Shown piece after piece: positions 1 to 5,085 of a stretch of DNA of 5,412 nt. The notes under the pieces were generated by a model that saw only the letters and a list, made by a program, of their open reading frames with translations, did no database searches and was not told where the DNA came from. The position numbers and the translations under genes were made by a program. The DNA is from Deltaproteobacteria bacterium (GTDB lineage Bacteria > Desulfobacterota > GWC2-55-46): assembly GCA_016219075.1 (NCBI GenBank), contig JACRCJ010000030.1, positions 1-5,412 on the forward strand. The letters are read 5' to 3'. Numbering within the stretch: the first letter of the stretch is position 1; each line of letters starts with the position of its first letter.

Positions 1-1
1 C

Positions 2-1624
2 GAAGGCAAGGCGGACATGACCGAGAGGGTCGAGGTGACCGGAGAGGACGAGATCGGCTACCTTGCGACGGCGTTTAACAACATGCTTGACACCCTGGAA
101 AAGCGGGCGGAAGAGAACAAGAAGCTCTTCGACCTCGTCACAAAGAGCAAAGAGGAGTGGGTCGCCACATTCGACGCCATCCAGGACCTGATCTCCATCC
201 ATGACAGGGACTACACTATCTTAAAGATAAACAAGGCGCTCGCCAAAAAGTTCAACAAGCTGCCGGAAGACCTGATAGGAAAGAAGTGCCACGAGGTCTT
301 TCACTGCAAAAACGAGCCTGACCCCGACTGCCCCCACTCCAAGACCCTCAGGACCTCCGAGGTCGCGTCGGCCGATGTGGACGACATGCCCTTCGACGGC
401 GTCTACAAGGTCACGACATTCCCCGTCTTTAACGAGTCGGGCACGGTCTGGGCGAGCGTGCATGTCGCCAGGGACATCACCCAGGAGAGGTTTTTAAGGG
501 AGCAGCTCCTGCACGCCGAGAAGTTGAGCAGCCTCGGAAAGCTCGTGGCGGGCATAGCGCACGAGCTCAACAACCCCCTGATGGGCATCATGGGTTTCAG
601 CCAGATACTCATGGACTCGCCCGGCGACAAAAAACTCGACGATGTAAAGGACAAGCTGAGAAAGATCTACCACGAGAGCCTGAGGACCGCCAAGATAGTC
701 CAGAACCTCCTTACATTCGCCAGGGCCAGGAAGGCCGAGCGGGACTACAACAGCGTAAACGAGATACTGAGGCACACGATAGAGCTCAGGGAGTACTCCC
801 TCAAGGCCAACAACATCCAGGTGGCGTTAAAGCTCCAGGAGGACCTCCCGAGGACCATGGTGGACCTCTTCCAGCTCCAGCAGGTCTTCATAAACATCAT
901 CAACAACGCCGAAGACGCCATGGTCGCCAGAAAAGGCGGCGGCAGGCTCGAGATAAAGACCCGGAAGTTCAGGAGGAGGATAGAGATAACCTTCAAGGAC
1001 GACGGCCCGGGCGTGCCCAAGGAGATCGTCCACAAGGTCTTCGACCCGTTCTTCACCACAAAGGACGTCGGCAAGGGCACGGGCCTCGGGCTTTCAATAT
1101 CTCACGGCATAATAACCGAGCACGGCGGCACCATCGACATCCTGGAGCATAACGGGGAAGGGGCCGTGGTGGTGATATGCCTTCCGATAGTCGAAAAGGA
1201 GCAGTGGGCGGCGGTAAGGCAGGCCGTCGAGAGCGACAGGGCCTCGAAAAAGAACATCGCGGGCTTGAGGGCCCTTGTCGTTGACGACGAGAAGTCCATA
1301 AGGGAGGCCCTGCAGGACCTCCTGATGAGAGAGGGGCTCAAGGTGGAGGTGGCTCAAGACGGACAGGAGGCCCTCGACGCGCTCGACGCCAGGAAGTTCT
1401 CGCTCCTCATAACCGACGTAAAGATGCCGGGCGTTGGCGGCATGGAGCTTTACAGGACGGTCCTTAAGAAGCACGAACACCTGAAGGACAGGACGATCAT
1501 ACTCACCGGCGATGTCTTCAGCCAGGACATCAAGGAGTTCATCTCCGAGACCGGGTGTCCGCACATGTTGAAGCCCTTTGAGCCCAAGGAGCTTATGAAG
1601 GTCATAAGGCAGGTGCTCTCATAG
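2..1624 (+). CDS. Hybrid sensor histidine kinase with receiver domain (HAMP-PAS-HisKA-HATPase-REC), 5' end missing
   Basis: The frame is open from the window edge, so the N-terminal part (probably membrane and sensor segments) lies outside. Residue numbers here count from the internal Met at base 17. The visible start is the end of a HAMP domain (DEIGYLATAFNNM, residues 11-23), which normally follows a transmembrane helix. A coiled linker (about 24-45) leads to a PAS domain (about 47-157) ending in the typical ARDIT. The HisKA dimerisation helix carries the phospho-accepting His182 in AHELNNP. The ATPase domain shows the N box (INNAED, near 295-300), G1 (DDGPGVP, 328-334), F box (FDPFFTT) and G2 (GKGTGLGL). 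A receiver domain (about 418-535) has the acidic pair D423/D424, phospho-acceptor D467, T497 and K519, a complete set. Expected role: ATP-dependent autophosphorylation at His182 and transfer to D467 or to a separate regulator. The signal sensed is unknown, and no DNA-binding output domain is present. Confidence 0.95.
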   Translation, partial: EGKADMTERVEVTGEDEIGYLATAFNNMLDTLEKRAEENKKLFDLVTKSKEEWVATFDAIQDLISIHDRDYTILKINKALAKKFNKLPEDLIGKKCHEVFHCKNEPDPDCPHSKTLRTSEVASADVDDMPFDGVYKVTTFPVFNESGTVWASVHVARDITQERFLREQLLHAEKLSSLGKLVAGIAHELNNPLMGIMGFSQILMDSPGDKKLDDVKDKLRKIYHESLRTAKIVQNLLTFARARKAERDYNSVNEILRHTIELREYSLKANNIQVALKLQEDLPRTMVDLFQLQQVFINIINNAEDAMVARKGGGRLEIKTRKFRRRIEITFKDDGPGVPKEIVHKVFDPFFTTKDVGKGTGLGLSISHGIITEHGGTIDILEHNGEGAVVVICLPIVEKEQWAAVRQAVESDRASKKNIAGLRALVVDDEKSIREALQDLLMREGLKVEVAQDGQEALDALDARKFSLLITDVKMPGVGGMELYRTVLKKHEHLKDRTIILTGDVFSQDIKEFISETGCPHMLKPFEPKELMKVIRQVLS

Positions 1625-1683
1625 ACCGGCCGTTACGCCTTTTCAAGCCTTTCGTACCCGGCGGTTTCCCGGGGCGGCCGGTC
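1624..1683. repeat. GC-rich 9-bp inverted repeat with nested hairpin after the kinase gene
   Basis: GACCGGCCG (1624-1632) is perfectly complementary to CGGCCGGTC (1675-1683). The enclosed stretch contains a further 5-bp stem, CCCGG (1657-1661) with CCGGG (1669-1673). It starts at the last base of the kinase stop codon and could fold in the transcript 3' end. No T-tract follows, so it is not a classical intrinsic terminator. It may be a 3'-stabilising structure or may simply reflect the high GC content. Confidence 0.4.
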
Positions 1684-1726
1684 AGGGCGGCCACTGGCCG
1701 GGCCCGCTTCCAATCCGCGGAACTTC

Positions 1727-1735
1727 TGCTATAAT
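1727..1735 (+). promoter_or_regulatory. Extended -10 promoter for the glycosyltransferase gene
   Basis: TGCTATAAT combines the TGn extension with a perfect TATAAT hexamer (1730-1735). A sigma-70-type promoter of this kind can work with a poor -35 box, and no clear -35 is visible 17 nt upstream. The predicted transcription start is near 1741-1743, directly before the GTG codon at 1745. The same nine bases occur upstream of efp, which supports this being a genuine housekeeping promoter. Confidence 0.65.
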
Positions 1736-1744
1736 GTCAAGACC

Positions 1745-2407
1745 GTGAAAGTATCTGTCGTAATACCCGCTCTTAACGAGGAGGATAACCTGAGGGATGC
1801 TTTGTCTTCCGTCGGCCGGTGTCACGAGGTGATAGTCGCGGACGGCTCCAGCGCTGACTCGACGCGCTCCGTAGCCTCCTCCCTCGGCGCAACAGTCATA
1901 ACCGGACCCGCCGGAAGGGGGCTCCAGATGGACTCCGGGGCCGGGGCGGCCACAGGGGATGTGCTTCTCTTCCTCCACGCCGACACGCGGCTGCCCCGGG
2001 GGTGGCTTGAGGATGTTGAAAAGGCGGTCTCCGAAGGCTATGTGGCCGGGGCCTTCAGCCTGTCCATAGGTTCCGGGGGGGCGTGGATGAGGGTCGTCGA
2101 GAGGGTCGCCAACCTGAGGTCCGGGTTCGGCCTCATCTACGGCGACCAGGCGATATTCGCCACGAGAAAGAGTTTCTTCGAGGCTGGCGGTTTCAACAAA
2201 CTCCCCTTGATGGAAGATGTCGATTGTGTTAAGAGGTTAAGGAAACTCGGACCCGTGGCGGTGCTCGAAAAACGCGTCGTCACTTCCGCGAGGAGATGGG
2301 CCGCGAAAGGCCGCTTCAGGAACACGCTTAAGAACTGGCTGACGCTTTTACTCTACTTCGCGGGAGTCGCCCCCGAGAGGCTCTACGCGATGTATTACAA
2401 AAAATAG
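1745..2407 (+). CDS. Family 2 glycosyltransferase (rSAM/selenodomain-associated 2 type, TIGR04283-like)
   Basis: 220 residues, a normal length for this GT-A fold group. The N-terminus (KVSVVIPALNEEDNL) is the nucleotide-sugar binding strand of GT2 enzymes. It is followed by VADGSSADST (31-40), a LHADT motif (77-81) in the DXD metal/nucleotide position, YGDQ (132-135), LMEDVD (155-160) and the late TSARRW (180-185), all typical of the TIGR04283 subgroup. It should transfer a sugar from a nucleotide donor, but the acceptor is unknown. The C-terminal segment around 196-207 is hydrophobic and may touch the membrane. The GTG start is chosen because the family begins exactly there. No Shine-Dalgarno is present and the promoter lies only 9 nt upstream, so translation is probably leaderless. 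The partner genes often seen with this family (a type 1 partner, radical SAM or selenium-related genes) are not in the window. Family assignment is from recalled motifs, not a search. Confidence 0.88.
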   Translation: MKVSVVIPALNEEDNLRDALSSVGRCHEVIVADGSSADSTRSVASSLGATVITGPAGRGLQMDSGAGAATGDVLLFLHADTRLPRGWLEDVEKAVSEGYVAGAFSLSIGSGGAWMRVVERVANLRSGFGLIYGDQAIFATRKSFFEAGGFNKLPLMEDVDCVKRLRKLGPVAVLEKRVVTSARRWAAKGRFRNTLKNWLTLLLYFAGVAPERLYAMYYKK

Positions 2408-2478
2408 CCGCCCCCCCGTTTTTTTTACGGCTTCCGGGTCTGTGGCTTTTTTTAACGCTATTACCGAAAGGAGACGAT

Positions 2479-3819
2479 ATGGAATTCAAAACTGTTGCGA
2501 GCCTCTATGACTCACTGAAAGGCGCCGTCTCAGGACCCGGCGCCGGAGCAAAGGTCCTTGACGAGAAGGTCTTGAGGGGTCCGGCGATCGATAACATCAT
2601 ATATAACGCCGTCTTCAACCCGGACAAAGAGGTACTTGAGGAGTCGAGAAGGCTCATAAAGTCCCTCGCCGGTTCCCTCGGCATAAGGTCGGCTTCGATC
2701 CACAACCTCTACGAGGCTATGGGAAGGGGCGAGTGCGGCGGGTTCACGGTCCCGGCCGTAAACATCAGGGGGCTCACATACGACGCATCGAGGGCGTTTT
2801 TCAGGTCAGCCATCAAGAACAAGGCGGGCGCCTTCATATTCGAGATAGCCAAGAGCGAGATAGGCTACACCGAGCAGAGACCCGCCGAGTACGCCGCGTG
2901 CATCCTCGCCGCGGCGATAAAAGAGGGCTTCAGGGGGCCGGTCTTCATACAGGGAGACCACTTCCAGGTAAACGCCAGGAACTACGCCAAGGACAAGGCT
3001 TCCGAGATAGCTGTCCTCAAAAAGCTCATAAAGGAGGCCCTTGACGCCGAGTTCTACAATATCGACATAGACTCTTCGACCGTGGTAGACCTCACTCAGC
3101 CCGATGTGACCGGGGAGCAGAGGCCCAACTTCGAGACAACGGCCGTCCTTACCGAGTACATAAGGGCCAACGAGCCCAGAGGAGTGACCGTATCGGTCGG
3201 AGGGGAGATAGGCGAGGTAGGCGGGAAGAACTCCACCGAGGAGGAGCTCCGGGCGTTCATGGACGGGTTTTTAAAGAAGCTCCCCAAGGGGATGAAGGGC
3301 ATCAGCAAGATAAGCATCCAGACCGGGACCTCGCACGGCGGGGTGGTGCTGCCGGACGGGTCCATAGCCAAGGTCAAGGTCGACTTCGACACCATCGAGA
3401 AGCTCTCGAACGTCGCCAGGGAATACGGCATGGCCGGGGCCGTACAGCACGGCGCCTCGACACTGCCGGACGACGCCTTCCACATCTTTAAAGAGAGGGC
3501 CGCAGCCGAGGTCCACCTCGCCACGGGCTTCCAGAACATGATATACGACAGCCCGTCGTTCCCGGAAGACCTCAAAAAAGAGATAAACGCGCACCTCCTG
3601 AAGGCGCACGCCGATGAGAGAAAATCGACCGACACCGAGGAGCAGTTCATATACAAGACCCGGAAGAAGGGCTTCGGCCCGTTCAAGCACAAGATATGGA
3701 CCCTGCCCGAAGAGAGGCGTAAAAAGATCGGAGCCGAGCTTGAGGCCCGTTTCGACCTCTATTTCGACAAATTGAACGCGAAGAACACGGCCGGGCCCGT
3801 AAAGAAGTTCGTCGGATAG
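2479..3819 (+). CDS. Class II (zinc-dependent) fructose-bisphosphate aldolase-like protein, long divergent form
   Basis: 446 residues, about 90-100 longer than typical class II aldolases. The core starts near residue 87 (GGFTVPAVNIRGL, equivalent to the GAFNVNN start of standard enzymes). Key blocks are FIQGDHFQVN (156-165; D160 as likely catalytic acid and H161 as zinc ligand), NIDIDSST (194-201), GGEIGEVGG (241-249; E243 the probable glutamate ligand position), GTSHGG (283-288; H286) and AVQHGAST (321-328; H324). These match the His/Glu/His/His zinc site and phosphate-binding glycines of the family. Expected reaction: reversible cleavage of fructose 1,6-bisphosphate, or a related ketose bisphosphate, to dihydroxyacetone phosphate and an aldehyde, in the cytoplasm. 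About 80 extra N-terminal and about 70 extra C-terminal residues (Lys/Glu-rich, from about 375) are unusual. The ATG is supported by AAAGGAG (2467-2473) five bases upstream. The 71-nt gap to the glycosyltransferase leaves co-transcription possible. Substrate specificity (fructose versus tagatose or another sugar) cannot be read from the sequence. Confidence 0.85.
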   Translation: MEFKTVASLYDSLKGAVSGPGAGAKVLDEKVLRGPAIDNIIYNAVFNPDKEVLEESRRLIKSLAGSLGIRSASIHNLYEAMGRGECGGFTVPAVNIRGLTYDASRAFFRSAIKNKAGAFIFEIAKSEIGYTEQRPAEYAACILAAAIKEGFRGPVFIQGDHFQVNARNYAKDKASEIAVLKKLIKEALDAEFYNIDIDSSTVVDLTQPDVTGEQRPNFETTAVLTEYIRANEPRGVTVSVGGEIGEVGGKNSTEEELRAFMDGFLKKLPKGMKGISKISIQTGTSHGGVVLPDGSIAKVKVDFDTIEKLSNVAREYGMAGAVQHGASTLPDDAFHIFKERAAAEVHLATGFQNMIYDSPSFPEDLKKEINAHLLKAHADERKSTDTEEQFIYKTRKKGFGPFKHKIWTLPEERRKKIGAELEARFDLYFDKLNAKNTAGPVKKFVG

Positions 3820-3824
3820 CGGTT

Positions 3825-3921
3825 AATGAACCCTCCATAGGCTTAAAAACCCAGGGGTTTTCAGAATTTTAAAAATGAACCTCCCCGGGGTCTTGACGAC
3901 CCTGAATAATGAACCTCCCCG
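3825..3921 (+). repeat. Spaced copies of a 14-nt motif AATGAACCTCCCCG
   Basis: Two exact copies lie at 3874-3887 and 3908-3921. A diverged copy, AATGAACCCTCC, starts at 3825 just after the aldolase stop codon. Spacings are 49 and 34 nt, so this is not a regular array. The first exact copy runs into a small stem, GGGTC (3888-3892) with GACCC (3898-3902). The second forms one arm of the hairpin described in the next entry. They look like half-sites of palindromic REP-type elements. Confidence 0.6.
3846..3861. terminator. Weak candidate terminator hairpin after the aldolase gene
   Basis: AAAACC (3846-3851) pairs with GGTTTT (3856-3861) around a CAGG loop, 27 nt after the aldolase stop codon. 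The flanking A- and T-rich bases would let it act in either direction. The stem is short and the downstream T-run is interrupted (cagaatttt), so this is only a candidate. Confidence 0.3.
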
Positions 3922-3943
3922 TAGCTTTTCTCCGGGGTATCTG
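3908..3943. repeat. REP-like hairpin element
   Basis: The 14-nt motif ends in CCCCG (3917-3921), which pairs with CGGGG (3933-3937) across an 11-nt loop, followed by TATCTGA. The right arm with its flank (CGGGGTATCTGA) closely resembles the end of a second element at 4122-4145 (CGGGGTATTAGA). A conserved 5' tag plus an imperfect palindrome is what REP sequences linked to RAYT transposases look like. A RAYT gene lies about 1.1 kb downstream. Confidence 0.5.
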
Positions 3944-4017
3944 AAAACAACCCATGTTATTAGATATTTTGTATTGTTTTTAACAAAACACCAGGGGCAT
4001 TGCGTAGCGAGCATGAA

Positions 4018-4112
4018 GGAGAGCGAGCGAGCAAGCCTCTGTATTTATTGCGCGCGAGCTTGCAAGCGACGAGCAATAGCCCCGAGGCGCGCACCAGCGC
4101 GCAAAAAGGCCT
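4018..4112 (+). repeat. ~95-nt structured repeat, left copy of an inverted pair flanking efp
   Basis: Read on the + strand, this matches the reverse complement of 4937-5026. The first 35 nt agree at 33 positions and the last 41 nt at 38. Only a central 19-nt stretch (14 nt in the other copy) differs. Two stem-loops are visible: ATTGC (4047-4051) with GCAAT (4073-4077), holding the variable arm with palindromic GCTTGCAAGC, and GCGCGC (4087-4092) with GCGCGC (4097-4102) around the loop ACCA. The element ends in AGGCCT. A related CGTAGCGAG segment precedes it at 4003-4011. No coding function is evident. It may be a non-autonomous palindromic element mobilised by a RAYT-type transposase, which is inference. 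Confidence 0.85.
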
Positions 4113-4116
4113 AATG

Positions 4117-4148
4117 TATTGCGCAGCAAGCTGCGGGGTATTAGACCC
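4117..4148. repeat. REP-like hairpin with CGCAG-CAAG-CTGCG stem
   Basis: CGCAG (4122-4126) and CTGCG (4131-4135) form a perfect stem around CAAG, followed by GGGTATTAGACCC (4136-4148), which can form a small second stem. The tail resembles that of the element at 3908-3943, so both probably belong to one family of short palindromic repeats. It lies between the long repeat and the efp promoter. Confidence 0.5.
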
Positions 4149-4190
4149 TAAGAGAAAATAAACAAAACAGATGAAAGATCCCGGCGGTTA

Positions 4191-4199
4191 TGCTATAAT
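4191..4199 (+). promoter_or_regulatory. Extended -10 promoter for efp
   Basis: TGCTATAAT with a perfect TATAAT at 4194-4199. The predicted start, near 4205-4207, gives a leader of about 26 nt that contains the ribosome binding site AAAGGAG (4214-4220), 11 nt before the ATG. No good -35 box is visible at the expected distance, as is usual for extended -10 promoters. Transcription would begin downstream of all the repeats, so they are not part of the efp mRNA. Confidence 0.7.
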
Positions 4200-4231
4200 T
4201 ATGAAATTATGCGAAAGGAGCAGTCCGTAAT

Positions 4232-4795
4232 ATGATAGCGGCAACGCAGCTAAGGGTGGGGATGACGATCCTCTTTAACAACGAGCCTTACAGGGTGGTG
4301 ACGGTCCAGCACATAACGCCCGGCAACTGGCGGGGGATGGTGCAGACCAAACTCAAGCACCTGAAGACCGGCTCCACCGTAGAGAACAGGTTCCGCTCCG
4401 AGGACAAGCTTGAAAAGGCGCACCTCGAGCAGCACGAGATGGAGTACCTCTACAGCGACGGCGCCGAGTACCACTTCATGAACAGCGAGACCTACGAGCA
4501 GGTTGCGCTCTCGGCCGAGGTCCTCGGGGACAATGTCTACTTCCTCATCCCCAACATAAAGATCATGGTCGAGTATTACAACGAGGCCCCTGTCGGCATA
4601 GAGCCGCCTAAGGTCGTCGAGCTCAAGATCACGGATACCGCCCCGAACATGAAGGGCGCAACCGTCACATCTTCACAGAAACCCGCCACCCTCGAAACAG
4701 GGCTCGTCGTCAATGTCCCTCCGTTCATAGAGACCGGCGAGACGATAAGGATCGATACCACGGAATGCAAGTACCTGGAGAGGGCGAAGGGTTAA
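4232..4795 (+). CDS. efp: Translation elongation factor P (EF-P)
   Basis: 187 residues, the standard EF-P length, with all three domains. The N-terminal KOW-like domain (about 1-64) has the exposed loop HITPGNWRGMVQTKL (28-42). The middle OB domain (about 65-125) includes MEYLYSDGAEYHFMNSETYEQ. The C-terminal OB domain (about 130-187) carries the family signature KPATLETGLVVNVPPFIETGE. EF-P binds between the ribosomal P and E sites and relieves stalling at consecutive prolines. Aligned without gaps to the E. coli loop PGKGQAF, the modified Lys34 position is Asn32 here (PGNWRGM). This protein therefore probably does not use lysine beta-lysylation or arginine rhamnosylation at the tip. EF-Ps lacking Lys/Arg at this site are known as natural subfamilies. 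The ATG is backed by AAAGGAG at 4214-4220. The gene has its own promoter and terminator and is bracketed by the inverted ~95-nt repeats, so it is a single-gene unit. Confidence 0.97.
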   Translation: MIAATQLRVGMTILFNNEPYRVVTVQHITPGNWRGMVQTKLKHLKTGSTVENRFRSEDKLEKAHLEQHEMEYLYSDGAEYHFMNSETYEQVALSAEVLGDNVYFLIPNIKIMVEYYNEAPVGIEPPKVVELKITDTAPNMKGATVTSSQKPATLETGLVVNVPPFIETGETIRIDTTECKYLERAKG

Positions 4796-4865
4796 AGCCC
4801 GCCCGCTGAGGCCGTTCTGCTCCCCGGACTTCAGCCATTCGGTTTTAAGACCAAAAAAAACAGCG

Positions 4866-4903
4866 AGGCCCGTCCCCCTTCGGGGGACGGGCCTTTTTAT
4901 TTT
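4866..4903 (+). terminator. Strong intrinsic terminator of efp
   Basis: A perfect 13-bp GC-rich stem (4866-4878 with 4882-4894) with a TTC loop is followed by TTTTTATTTT. It lies about 70 nt past the efp stop codon. An A-run (4853-4860) just upstream would let it also terminate transcription arriving on the minus strand. Confidence 0.95.
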
Positions 4904-4936
4904 ACTTTAGGATACATACCATCCGCGCTTTGCAAA

Positions 4937-5026
4937 AGGCCTTTTTGCGCGCTGCCGCGCGCCTCGGGGCGATTGCTACTCGCTACGAGCTCGCAATAAA
5001 TACAGAAGCTTGCTCGCTCACTCTCC
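4937..5026 (-). repeat. ~90-nt structured repeat, right (inverted) copy flanking efp
   Basis: This is the reverse complement of the element at 4018-4112, with 71 of 76 aligned positions identical outside the central variable arm. It keeps both stems: GCGCGC (4947-4952) with GCGCGC (4957-4962) around TGCC, and ATTGC (4972-4976) with GCAAT (4993-4997). The inner arm is a different stem, CTCG (4979-4982) with CGAG (4986-4989). The AGGCCT end sits in a 12-nt palindrome AAAAGGCCTTTT (4934-4945), next to the efp terminator. The other end points towards the transposase gene. Confidence 0.85.
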
Positions 5027-5034
5027 CTTATTGC

Positions 5035-5059
5035 GGGTTCAGGGTTGCACCCTGAACCC
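5035..5059. repeat. Perfect 11-bp hairpin upstream of the RAYT gene
   Basis: GGGTTCAGGGT (5035-5045) pairs perfectly with ACCCTGAACCC (5049-5059) across a 3-nt loop. It lies 26 nt before the transposase start codon and 8 nt after the long repeat. No T-tract follows. By analogy with IS200, whose leader has stem-loops that block incoming transcription and limit translation, it may protect or down-regulate the transposase. It may instead be a REP palindrome recognised by the enzyme. Confidence 0.75.
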
Positions 5060-5085
5060 TAAAATTCGTTTGCCAAAAAAGGACG

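Noticed and set aside
1094..1564. A 156-codon minus-strand reading frame
   Set aside because: It is antisense to the ATPase and receiver domains of the kinase, whose motifs are intact, so it is a shadow frame.
3096..3692. A 198-codon minus-strand reading frame
   Set aside because: It lies fully opposite the well-supported aldolase gene, is Ser/Pro-rich with no recognisable domain, and is explained by the codon pattern of the + strand gene.
3825..3921. Possible CRISPR array from the repeated AATGAACCTCCCCG motif
   Set aside because: There are only two exact and one diverged copies, the repeat is 14 nt, the spacing is irregular and there are no cas genes.
3875..4114. A 79-codon + strand reading frame in the repeat-rich intergenic region
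   Set aside because: It runs straight through the palindromic repeats, has no ribosome binding site, and its Ala/Arg-rich end is a by-product of the GCGCGC repeats.
4205..4231. Riboswitch or leader regulation of efp
   Set aside because: The predicted leader is only about 26 nt and holds little beyond the ribosome binding site.
4018..5026. efp as cargo of a classical composite or IS-type transposon
   Set aside because: The repeats do not encode a transposase, no target-site duplication is evident at their outer ends, and efp is a core gene with its own promoter and terminator; separate insertions of small elements are simpler.
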